The position numbers were made by a program, and so were the translations under genes. The notes under the pieces were generated by a model. That model searched no databases, was not told where the DNA came from, and worked only from the letters and a program-made list of their open reading frames with translations. This document shows positions 1 to 5,078 of a DNA stretch of 5,078 nt, piece by piece. Every line of letters begins with the position of its first letter. Position 1 is the first letter of the stretch. The stretch is taken from positions 1 to 5,078 of the forward strand of contig PCVE01000022.1 of NCBI GenBank assembly GCA_002762705.1, in the 5' to 3' direction. The stretch comes from Candidatus Woesearchaeota archaeon CG11_big_fil_rev_8_21_14_0_20_43_8. GTDB taxonomy: Archaea > Nanobdellota > Nanobdellia > Woesearchaeales > CG08-08-20-14.

Positions 1-58
1 TTTTTTGTTTTTTCACAATGGGCTTTTTGTGTTTGCTTGATTTCTTCTTGATCGCCAT
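1..58 (-). CDS. N-terminus of a lysine-rich protein, cut by the left edge
   Basis: Reading the minus strand from 58 gives MAIKKKSSKHKKPIVKKQK, open to the edge of the window; 9 of the 19 visible residues are lysine. The start is well supported. An in-frame TAG (61-59) lies directly before the ATG, so no earlier start is possible, and a TTTATATA box is centred 26.5 bases upstream with no Shine-Dalgarno element, as expected for a leaderless archaeal mRNA. It is divergent from lplB, with 163 bases between the two starts. A basic N-terminal tail like this occurs on nucleic-acid-binding proteins and ahead of the first membrane segment of some membrane proteins. Too little is visible to choose, and the product is not recognised. 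Confidence 0.7.
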   Translation of the reverse strand, partial: MAIKKKSSKHKKPIVKKQK

Positions 59-80
59 CTATATGCACGGTACTGGTATC

Positions 81-88
81 TATATAAA
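81..88 (-). promoter_or_regulatory. TATA box of the divergent minus-strand gene
   Basis: The minus strand reads TTTATATA here, matching the archaeal TATA consensus. Its centre is 26.5 bases from the ATG at 58, which places transcription initiation at or within a base or two of the start codon. The box sits in a longer AT-only stretch (81-95), so the exact register could shift by a few bases. Confidence 0.7.
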
Positions 89-188
89 TATATATCTATA
101 CATTTAGCTTGAAAATCGTTTTTTTAGGTATTTGGTGCCTTATTTTGATAAGATATAGCCCATTTGACCATTCCTGAGTGATTGCTCA

Positions 189-198
189 TAAATATTAA
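189..198 (+). promoter_or_regulatory. TATA box of the lplB-lplA operon
   Basis: An AT-only stretch (TAAATATTAA) lies 24-33 bases before the ATG at 222. The best-spaced eight bases, AATATTAA (191-198), are centred 27.5 bases from it. No Shine-Dalgarno element precedes lplB, so the transcript is probably leaderless or nearly so. The match to the TATA consensus is weaker than at the other promoters in the window. Confidence 0.5.
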
Positions 199-221
199 CT
201 TAGACTTGTTTTCTGTAATCG

Positions 222-497
222 ATGATGTTGAAAAGCATTTACAAGCCTGATGGCGGCAAATTGGTCCGGATCGAAGTTGATCTATTGGATAATTCGATCA
301 ATCAAATAAAGATCTGCGGGGATTTCTTCTTGCATCCTGAAGATGGTCTGGAGATGATCGAAGCCAATCTGGTCGGCATCAGGATGATGGAGCGTGATAT
401 CCGGATGTCGATAAAACAAACTGTAGAGACGAAGAGACTCACGTTATTTGGCATAACTCCAAAAGACATAGCGAAAGCGGTGATGATGGCAAGATGA
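222..497 (+). CDS. lplB: Lipoate-protein ligase accessory subunit LplB
   Basis: This 91-aa protein corresponds to the small C-terminal domain of lipoate-protein ligase, encoded as a separate subunit. In Thermoplasma, LplB is required with LplA for adenylation of lipoate and for productive transfer. What I see is the characteristic N-terminal PGGKLVR-like segment (here PDGGKLVRIEVDL, residues 9-21), then IKICGDFFLHPEDGLEMIE (about residues 29-47), as in the family, followed by a helical C-terminus. Length fits the stand-alone subunit. There are two adjacent ATGs (222 and 225); either could be used, and both suit a leaderless transcript from the TATA box near 191-198. The stop overlaps the lplA start in an ATGA, so the subunits are translationally coupled. 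Identification is from recognised motifs, not from a search. Confidence 0.85.
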   Translation: MMLKSIYKPDGGKLVRIEVDLLDNSINQIKICGDFFLHPEDGLEMIEANLVGIRMMERDIRMSIKQTVETKRLTLFGITPKDIAKAVMMAR

Positions 498-1240
498 GAT
501 GGAGATTGATACTCACAGGTCACAATGACGCTTTCTTCAACATGGCTGTCGACGAAGCTATCATGGAACTGTATCCCATCTTGAAGATGCCAACTATCCG
601 TCTCTATGGCTGGCAGCCGGCAGCTGTTTCGATCGGTTGTTTCCAATCGCTTGATGATGAAGTGGACATAAAAGAATGCGATGACTCTGGGATAGATTAC
701 ATACGGCGGATCACTGGCGGAGGCGCAGTGTTCCATGACAAAGAGCTCACATACAGCATCGTGGTCGGAAAAGACATGGTCGGTGAGGATATACTTGATT
801 CCTATAAGATGATCTGCGGAGCTGTAGTGAAGGGTCTTAAGTCATTATCTATCCCTGCTGAGTTCGCTCCGATAAATGATATCCTTGTCGATGGGAAGAA
901 GATCTCAGGAAATGCTCAGACCAGGAGGGGCGGCGTGGTTCTCCAGCACGGGACCATCATACTTGATACTGACGTCGACAAGATGTTCACACTTCTGAAA
1001 GTGCCAGATGAGAAATTGAAAGGCAAGATGATCCAGAGCGTCAAGAAACGAGTCACTTCTGTGCTTTATCACATGGGCCATGCTGATTTTGAAGAAGTGG
1101 CGTCTGCCATGAGAAAAGGGTTCGAAAGGGAATTTCGGATGGAGCTTGAGCACAGCAACCTTGATCCTCAGGAAGTCGAGCTCGCAAAAAGATTGATCGC
1201 TTCCAGATATTCAGATCACAAGTGGACACATAGAAGATGA
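494..1240 (+). CDS. lplA: Lipoate-protein ligase catalytic subunit LplA (short, two-subunit type)
   Basis: This enzyme activates lipoate with ATP to lipoyl-AMP and transfers it to a lysine on lipoyl domains of 2-oxoacid dehydrogenases or GcvH in the cytoplasm. The 248-aa chain is the BPL/LplA catalytic fold without the C-terminal domain of bacterial LplA (E. coli 338 aa), which LplB supplies. Visible motifs are an N-terminal MAVDEAI helix (17-23), RRITGGGAVFHD (71-82, the lipoyl-AMP-binding loop), NDILVDGKKISGNAQ (128-142) with the expected catalytic lysine K136, and a C-terminal KVPDEKLKGK block like that of Thermoplasma LplA. The start is the ATG of the ATGA overlap with lplB. A GGTGA element (479-483) lies 10 bases upstream, inside lplB. 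Some archaeal and bacterial two-subunit ligases work with LipS1/LipS2 in de novo lipoate synthesis; neither gene is in this window. Confidence 0.92.
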   Translation: MRWRLILTGHNDAFFNMAVDEAIMELYPILKMPTIRLYGWQPAAVSIGCFQSLDDEVDIKECDDSGIDYIRRITGGGAVFHDKELTYSIVVGKDMVGEDILDSYKMICGAVVKGLKSLSIPAEFAPINDILVDGKKISGNAQTRRGGVVLQHGTIILDTDVDKMFTLLKVPDEKLKGKMIQSVKKRVTSVLYHMGHADFEEVASAMRKGFEREFRMELEHSNLDPQEVELAKRLIASRYSDHKWTHRR

Positions 1241-1241
1241 A

Positions 1242-1967
1242 TCATATCCTTTCACAGAGCCAGGTCCACATCCTTCTTGTCCTGCCTGTCTTCTCAACGT
1301 TATTCAATGAGTAGCCTTCTGCGATAGTCGGGAGGTCGATCACACCTGAGATGGTGACCCCTGAGATATATTGTTCAGTGATCTCCCATACTGATTCGAT
1401 ATGGCTGTGTCTGACTCCATCGGAATGAAGGTTTTTCGCTAATCCTCTGATCTGTTTCAATCCACCTAACAGTCCGTTTGGTGAGATCTTTTTTTGCAAG
1501 TATGTCTTGATAGAAAAATCGTTGCTTCTTTTGCAGTTCATGGTCGAATGTATCTCTTTAAGATATCTCTCGATCCGTTCTTTTGACAATGAATACTTTA
1601 TCAATTTCGCTCTATTCAGTATCAGGTGCATGTCATTCTGAAGATATCTGACTGATGGCGAATCGAATCCATCGACCCTCTCTATGTCGGAGATGAGGTT
1701 TTTGTATAGATATCTCAATTTTTTTTGGTCATTGAGTCTGATAATCCCTCCCTGTCTTTCTGTCCTTTGTGAGATCGCAGAATAACAGATGTCGATTGAG
1801 AGGAGCTCTTCAAGATCCATCTTGAATCTGGGCGTCTCCATGCCTATCTGGATATTCATAGATGCATTATCAAAATCGATGATGGTTGTGTTGGATGTGA
1901 TCTTCTCTAGATAGAGTGCCGCTTTGACAAGATCAAGATATGCCTGCCTGATATCGATTCTAGTCAT
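1242..1967 (-). CDS. Unrecognised 241-aa soluble protein
   Basis: I do not recognise this protein. It has no signal peptide, no membrane segment and no cysteine pairs suggesting a metal site. The middle is rich in charged, probably helical sequence (for example SKERIERYLKEI), and the C-terminus is basic and aromatic (KTGRTRRMWTWLCERI). The ORF is real: it is long, and its ATG lies 26.5 bases from a TTTAAATA box with no Shine-Dalgarno element, the same leaderless arrangement as the minus-strand gene at 58. It is convergent with lplA; the two stop codons are one base apart, so no terminator fits between them. Nothing in the context links it to lipoylation or to gyrase. Confidence 0.8.
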   Translation of the reverse strand: MTRIDIRQAYLDLVKAALYLEKITSNTTIIDFDNASMNIQIGMETPRFKMDLEELLSIDICYSAISQRTERQGGIIRLNDQKKLRYLYKNLISDIERVDGFDSPSVRYLQNDMHLILNRAKLIKYSLSKERIERYLKEIHSTMNCKRSNDFSIKTYLQKKISPNGLLGGLKQIRGLAKNLHSDGVRHSHIESVWEITEQYISGVTISGVIDLPTIAEGYSLNNVEKTGRTRRMWTWLCERI

Positions 1968-1989
1968 ATTAGTTGGGATGCTCAGACTT

Positions 1990-1997
1990 TATTTAAA
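1990..1997 (-). promoter_or_regulatory. TATA box of the 241-aa gene
   Basis: The minus strand reads TTTAAATA, a near-consensus archaeal TATA box. Its centre is 26.5 bases from the ATG at 1967. The same bases on the plus strand (TTTATTTAAA, 1988-1997) could also serve a rightward transcript starting near 2019, into the stretch that looks like a broken gene. Confidence 0.65.
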
Positions 1998-2051
1998 TCT
2001 TACACTAATCTACAGTGGTCATCTGCTCTTTTATATGACTTTGGTGATGTT

Positions 2052-2235
2052 ATGTCTTATGCAGCATGGATCGGCGATGATTACCCTCCGTTTTGGTATT
2101 TGGGAAAGATAAAGCTAATAGCCACGCCAGATTTCGAACAATTGCCGGTTCCATGTTGTTTTCATGTTTTTCGCAGAGACGCATCTTGAGAAGCACTTTT
2201 GGCTGAACCATAAAAAAGGGATGCTTTTGAAGTGA
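2052..2235 (+). pseudogene. Coding-like stretch, possibly a decayed gene
   Basis: From the ATG at 2052 a 45-codon frame runs to TGA at 2187-2189. It contains protein-like sequence such as YAAWIGDDYPPFWYLGKIKL and many G-starting codons. The same frame is open upstream back to 1911 but has no other start. Moving to the next frame near 2187 adds EKHFWLNHKKGMLLK before TGA at 2233-2235, so one frameshift would join the two into one longer C-terminus. A GGTGA lies only 4 bases before the ATG. I do not recognise the product. It may be a remnant of a lost gene, a real 45-aa protein or chance; the inverted repeat across its end gives a competing explanation. Confidence 0.2.
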
Positions 2236-2278
2236 AGATTCATTAGGATTGCCATCAAAATGACAAGATGCGCTCTGC
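2173..2278. repeat. 15-bp inverted repeat with one bulge, 75-base spacer
   Basis: The left arm (2173-2188) is GCAGAG, an unpaired A at 2179, then CGCATCTTG. The right arm (2264-2278) is CAAGATGCGCTCTGC. All other bases pair. Inside, an 8/3 internal loop is followed by TTTTG (2197-2201) against CAAAA (2256-2260), so the pairing continues imperfectly. This could be a structured RNA of about 106 nt, the ends of a very small non-autonomous element, or folding within a transcript. I see no target-site duplication at the outer edges and no clear dedicated promoter. Confidence 0.55.
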
Positions 2279-2284
2279 ACCCTT

Positions 2285-2305
2285 CTACTCCCATTCGAAT
2301 GGTAG
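2285..2305. promoter_or_regulatory. Palindrome upstream of the gyrB promoter, possible operator
   Basis: CCATTCGAATGG (2291-2302) is a perfect 12-bp palindrome. Its flanks continue the symmetry as CTA and TAG if the three bases 2288-2290 are looped out. It ends about 55 bases before the gyrB BRE/TATA. TCGAAT recurs 20 bases downstream (2315-2320), close to two helical turns. A dimeric regulator site is plausible but not shown. Confidence 0.3.
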
Positions 2306-2356
2306 ATGAAACCCTCGAATTCTTGCGTTTAAGCTTCTCTGTCAGACAAATTCAAT

Positions 2357-2371
2357 CGAAAAATATATAAA
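2357..2371 (+). promoter_or_regulatory. BRE and TATA box of gyrB
   Basis: CGAAAA (2357-2362) fits the archaeal BRE consensus and is followed directly by TATATAAA (2364-2371). Normal spacing puts the transcription start near 2391-2394, giving a leader of about 60 bases before the gyrB ATG. A second AT-rich stretch nearer the gene (TTTATATG, 2434-2441) is too close to the ATG to be its TATA box. Confidence 0.7.
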
Positions 2372-2393
2372 GAATACTCCGTTGATTCTCTCT

Positions 2394-2424
2394 GAAAAAA
2401 CAAGCGGAGGCTATGCGTTTTTTC
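2394..2424 (+). promoter_or_regulatory. Leader hairpin with U-tract in the gyrB 5' untranslated region
   Basis: GAAAAAAC (2394-2401) pairs perfectly with GTTTTTTC (2417-2424) across a 15-base loop. The loop contains GGAGG (2406-2410) and the ATG (2413-2415) of a 9-codon ORF. The hairpin begins within a few bases of the predicted transcription start. The T6 run (2418-2423) is long enough to resemble an archaeal oligo-T termination signal. The stem is mostly A-T pairs and so weak, and A/T tracts arise by chance in AT-rich leaders. Confidence 0.35.
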
Positions 2425-2442
2425 TATATCAAATTTATATGA
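2413..2442 (+). CDS. Possible 9-codon leader peptide upstream of gyrB
   Basis: The ORF reads MRFFYIKFI and then TGA. GGAGG lies 2 bases before the ATG, closer than usual. The stop codon (2440-2442) abuts the GGGTGA Shine-Dalgarno element of gyrB, and the gyrB ATG follows 12 bases after the stop. Ribosomes ending here would therefore cover or expose the gyrB start site, so it could be a regulatory upstream ORF. Codons of this length occur by chance, and the short spacing argues against strong translation. Confidence 0.25.
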   Translation: MRFFYIKFI

Positions 2443-2448
2443 GGGTGA
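2443..2448 (+). promoter_or_regulatory. Ribosome binding site of gyrB
   Basis: GGGTGA, with GGTGA at 2444-2448 complementary to the conserved 3' end of 16S rRNA, lies 6 bases before the ATG at 2455. It decides the gyrB start and shows that gyrB, unlike the leaderless genes at 58, 222 and 1967, is translated from a leadered mRNA. Confidence 0.75.
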
Positions 2449-2454
2449 CGTTAT

Positions 2455-4371
2455 ATGGCTGATGGAACTAGTGGAGAATCTGGAAAAAAGAACGCTTACG
2501 ATGCGAGCAATATCACTGTATTATCTGGACTAGACGCTGTCAGGAAGCGTCCTAGCATGTATATAGGAAGCACAGGACCAAGAGGTCTTCATCACCTTGT
2601 CTATGAAGTGATAGACAACTCGATCGATGAGGCGCTCGCTGGATTCTGCACTGAAGTGAGCGTCACCATCAATAAAGATGGCTCTGTCACTGTGATCGAC
2701 AACGGCAGGGGAATTCCTGTCGGCGAACATCCAACAATGAAGATGTCTGCTTTGCAGGTCGTCATGACAAAACTGCATGCCGGCGGCAAGTTCGACAAGG
2801 ATTCATATCGGGTTAGTGGTGGCCTTCACGGCGTCGGTATCTCATGTGTGAACGCGCTCTCAAAAGAGCTTGAGGTCTGGGTCAATCGTGATGGCATGCA
2901 GCATTATCAGAAATATGCGCGTGGAGAGCCTATGACTCCTGTGACACAGATAGGTGCGATCGGCACAAGCGGCACGACAATACGATTCTATCCTGATTCG
3001 GATATCTTTGATTCTATAGAATTCAGTTTCGATGTATTGTCAGCAAGGTTACGAGAGCTTGCATTTCTCAATAAAGGGCTAAAGATCAATATAGTTGATG
3101 AGAGGACAGACAAGCGACATGATTTCCAATATGAAGGCGGGATAGCGACTTTTGTCGAGCATCTGAACAAGAACCAGAATGTGCTTCATGAGGTCATACG
3201 TTTCGAGAAAGAGAAAGAAGGCAATATAGTGGAGATCGCTTTTCAGTACAATGATGGGTATGCTGAGAAAGTATTCTCTTTCGCGAATAACATAAACACT
3301 ATCGAAGGCGGTTTTCATCTTTCTGGTTTCAAAGGCGCGATCACAAAAGTGCTCAATGATTTCGCTGGGAAACTGAATCTGCTTGATAAAGATGTCAAGC
3401 TTGCTGGTGAAGATGTAAGAGAAGGTCTTGTCGCAGTCATATCTGTGAAAGTGCAGAATCCGCAATTCGAAGGGCAGACAAAGACAAAGCTCGGCAATTA
3501 TGAACTTAAAGGGATTGTGGAATCTGTCGTCGGTGAAAGGCTGAAGAATCTTTTCAATGAGAATCCTAAACTCGCGCGTGATGTGATCTCAAAATCAGTC
3601 ATGGCGGCAAAAGCGCGTGAGGCAGCGAGGAAAGCCCGTGATCTCGCGCGGAGAAAATCTGTGCTTGACAGCGGGTCGCTTCCAGGAAAGCTTGCTGATT
3701 GTTCATCAAAAGATCCCTCGGTAAGCGAGATATATATCGTCGAGGGAGATAGCGCAGGCGGAAGCGCGAAGCAGGGAAGGAACAGAGAGTTCCAGGCGAT
3801 ATTGCCATTGAAAGGCAAGATCCTCAATGTAGAGAAGGCAAGGCTCGACAAGGTCATGAAGAGCGAGGAGATAGTCACACTTGTCACCGCACTTGGATGC
3901 GGCATCGCTGATGAATTCAATATAGAGAAACTTAGATATCATAAAGTCATCATCATGACTGATGCAGATGTCGATGGTGCTCATATACGCACCCTTCTTC
4001 TGACTCTGCTCTATAGGTACATGAAGCCTTTGATCGAGAACCATCATATCTATATCGCGCAGCCACCTTTGTTCCGTGTGAAAGCAGGAAAGACTTCGAA
4101 ATATGTCTATACTGAAGAAGAGAAAGATCTCGCGGTAAAGGAGTTGGGCGATAAATCGTATGTACAGAGGTACAAAGGTCTTGGTGAGATGAACCCAGAA
4201 CAGCTCTGGGACACAACGATGAATCCAGATAACCGTACGCTTCTTCTGATAAAAGAAGAGGATGCTGTCGAGGCGGATCAGATATTCACTATCCTCATGG
4301 GCGATGCTGTGGAACCACGCAGGAAGTTCATAGAGGACAATGCGAACCTGGTGACCAATCTTGATGTGTGA
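2455..4371 (+). CDS. gyrB: DNA gyrase subunit B
   Basis: GyrB is the ATPase and TOPRIM half of DNA gyrase, which introduces negative supercoils as a GyrA2GyrB2 complex. The 638-aa protein has every expected block: the GHKL ATPase with YEVIDNSIDEALAG (catalytic E51, Mg-binding N55), VIDNGRGIPV (D82) and GLHGVG (124-128 region); the transducer QTKTKLGN loop with K343; TOPRIM motifs EGDSAGGSAKQGR (E430) and DADVDG (D503, D505, D507); and the C-terminal QRYKGLGEMNPEQLW and EPRRKFIE blocks, ending NLDV. It is the short form, without the insert of proteobacterial GyrB. All key catalytic residues are present, so it should be active. Archaeal gyrases are generally thought to have come from bacteria. 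The start is set by GGTGA 6 bases upstream. gyrA, often the next gene, is not next here. Confidence 0.98.
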   Translation: MADGTSGESGKKNAYDASNITVLSGLDAVRKRPSMYIGSTGPRGLHHLVYEVIDNSIDEALAGFCTEVSVTINKDGSVTVIDNGRGIPVGEHPTMKMSALQVVMTKLHAGGKFDKDSYRVSGGLHGVGISCVNALSKELEVWVNRDGMQHYQKYARGEPMTPVTQIGAIGTSGTTIRFYPDSDIFDSIEFSFDVLSARLRELAFLNKGLKINIVDERTDKRHDFQYEGGIATFVEHLNKNQNVLHEVIRFEKEKEGNIVEIAFQYNDGYAEKVFSFANNINTIEGGFHLSGFKGAITKVLNDFAGKLNLLDKDVKLAGEDVREGLVAVISVKVQNPQFEGQTKTKLGNYELKGIVESVVGERLKNLFNENPKLARDVISKSVMAAKAREAARKARDLARRKSVLDSGSLPGKLADCSSKDPSVSEIYIVEGDSAGGSAKQGRNREFQAILPLKGKILNVEKARLDKVMKSEEIVTLVTALGCGIADEFNIEKLRYHKVIIMTDADVDGAHIRTLLLTLLYRYMKPLIENHHIYIAQPPLFRVKAGKTSKYVYTEEEKDLAVKELGDKSYVQRYKGLGEMNPEQLWDTTMNPDNRTLLLIKEEDAVEADQIFTILMGDAVEPRRKFIEDNANLVTNLDV

Positions 4372-4927
4372 GAAGATTCATCTGATTGAGGGTGCGGATA
4401 TCAATCTTGAATATCAGGTGGATCTTTTGCTGGTTTATTCTGGAGAGAAGCCGGTTTGCTCTGAGTCGATTTGTACCGGTGAGATTCATTATGCAAAATA
4501 TATCGCAAAAATCAAATTGCTTGAGGATCTTATGGATACACTTGGGTTGTTTTATTCTTTTTATGGACACCTGAAATATTCTGATCCAAAAAAAGATGGG
4601 GTTGGTGTATCTTTATATTGGGGTGCGAACTTGGTTTTTGGCAAGGCTGAGTCAGCGGTAGAACGGTTTCTTGGCGCAGGGGATTTTGAACAGACCGGTC
4701 TTGTTTTAGGTTATCCAAAGACGGCGACCGAAGCGTTTGTTAATAAGCGAAAGAGTAAAGACCGCCCATATGATGGTTCTCCTCTGGATTATTTCTATTA
4801 TTTCGGATTCTCTGAAGAGTTTTTTGAAGACGAAATGAAAGTTTGTCAGCGATGGCATGATACGGTGAAGCGTCTGAGCCCAAAGATATATAAGGAAATT
4901 GAAGTGATAATCTCTCAGTCACAATAA
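4364..4927 (+). CDS. Small protein with a DUF483-like GYP motif, co-transcribed with gyrB
   Basis: This is a soluble protein of 187 aa from the ATG at 4364 (188 from the TTG at 4361). The segment GDFEQTGLVLGYPKTATEAF (about residues 107-126) resembles the GYPxCC-x-x-F signature I associate with DUF483-like archaeal proteins of unknown function, but the two cysteines are replaced by Thr and Ala. The C-terminal half is aromatic and acidic (PLDYFYYFGFSEEFFEDE). The start overlaps the end of gyrB by 8 bases, and GGTGA (4350-4354) inside gyrB lies 9 bases from the ATG and 6 from the TTG, so both starts are possible. Overlap implies co-transcription and coupled translation with gyrB. The family link is a memory-based motif match and is tentative; no function can be given. 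Confidence 0.75.
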   Translation: MCEKIHLIEGADINLEYQVDLLLVYSGEKPVCSESICTGEIHYAKYIAKIKLLEDLMDTLGLFYSFYGHLKYSDPKKDGVGVSLYWGANLVFGKAESAVERFLGAGDFEQTGLVLGYPKTATEAFVNKRKSKDRPYDGSPLDYFYYFGFSEEFFEDEMKVCQRWHDTVKRLSPKIYKEIEVIISQSQ

Positions 4928-5039
4928 ATTCGTGAGGGGAAGTGATATCATAAAAATTCGGCAACAATTCCTCCTTTAGGAGATCAATAACTTCTCTTGA
5001 AATGTTCTGATTTTATGGCACCATCTAGTTGGAGTTCTT

Positions 5040-5072
5040 AAAAAAAGAATAAAATATCTGGAAAAATCAGAT
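5040..5072 (-). terminator. Possible terminator of a leftward gene beyond the right edge
   Basis: On the minus strand a 5-bp hairpin (ATCTG with CAGAT, 5072-5056) is followed by a T-rich stretch ending in seven Ts (5046-5040). That would suit the end of a minus-strand gene lying to the right. The alternative is that the plus-strand AT-rich stretch (5049-5057) is a TATA box for a rightward gene starting just past the window. The remainder of 4928-5078 holds no ORF or RNA gene I can support, and no T-run to end the gyrB transcript. Confidence 0.3.
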
Positions 5073-5078
5073 CGTCAC

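Noticed and set aside
2042..2083. GTGATGT and GCGATGA resembling C and C' boxes of a C/D box sRNA
   Set aside because: No D or D' box (CTGA) at a suitable distance; the only nearby CTGA is about 150 bases away.
1924..2112. Hydrophobic 62-aa plus-strand frame that could pass for a membrane peptide
   Set aside because: It overlaps the 5' end of the 241-aa gene on the opposite strand and is the shifted frame of the coding-like stretch, which explains its hydrophobicity.
2050..2280. Minus-strand 76-aa frame in the gap
   Set aside because: Low-complexity composition typical of a chance frame, no promoter or ribosome binding site; the plus strand reads more like protein here.
2288..2305. TTCGAAT resembling a tRNA T-loop, as in a tRNA fragment or attachment site
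   Set aside because: The five bases on each side do not pair as a T-stem, and no acceptor or anticodon arm is present.
2260..2370. 36-codon plus-strand frame whose stop falls in the gyrB TATA box
   Set aside because: No ribosome binding site or promoter, it crosses the right arm of the inverted repeat and the palindrome, and the peptide is unremarkable.
4740..4967. Minus-strand 75-aa frame starting TTG at 4967 with GGAGG upstream
   Set aside because: GGAGG is only 2 bases from the start, the frame runs antisense to the well-supported 4364-4927 gene, and the peptide has no recognisable features.
4971..4982. CTCC-TTTA-GGAG hairpin after the last gene as a terminator
   Set aside because: Only four base pairs and no T-run follows it on either strand.

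Overview
The window most likely comes from an archaeon. Three genes that begin transcripts start about 27 bases (26.5, 27.5 and 26.5 from box centre to ATG) downstream of good TATA boxes and have no ribosome binding site, which is the layout of archaeal leaderless mRNAs. lplA and gyrB, which lie inside transcripts, instead carry a GGTGA Shine-Dalgarno element. The bipartite lipoate-protein ligase (separate LplB and LplA) is the form first described in Thermoplasma. A bacterial-type GyrB occurs in many Euryarchaeota and DPANN lineages. The phylum cannot be settled from this window.

Layout. A minus-strand gene begins at 58 and runs off the left edge; its first 19 residues are very lysine-rich. 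Divergent from it is the lplB-lplA operon (222-1240), joined by an ATGA overlap. lplA ends one base from the end of a convergent, unrecognised 241-aa gene (1967 down to 1242). A 487-base gap (1968-2454) has no convincing intact gene. It holds a coding-like but broken stretch, a 15-bp inverted repeat with one bulge, a 12-bp palindrome and the gyrB promoter and leader. The right half is a complete gyrB (2455-4371), overlapped by 8 bases by a small gene (4364-4927) with a GYP motif reminiscent of the DUF483 family but lacking its usual cysteines. The last 151 bases are non-coding; gyrA is not present in the window.

How the genes relate. LplA and LplB should act together to attach lipoate to E2 or GcvH-type acceptor domains. 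GyrB is the ATPase/TOPRIM half of gyrase and needs a GyrA encoded elsewhere. The most interesting non-coding signal is the gyrB leader: near the predicted 5' end of the mRNA an 8-bp A-tract/U-tract hairpin presents GGAGG and the AUG of a 9-codon ORF in its loop, and the U-tract could act as an archaeal-type termination signal. This suggests an attenuator or translational control of gyrase, but it is inferred from sequence only.
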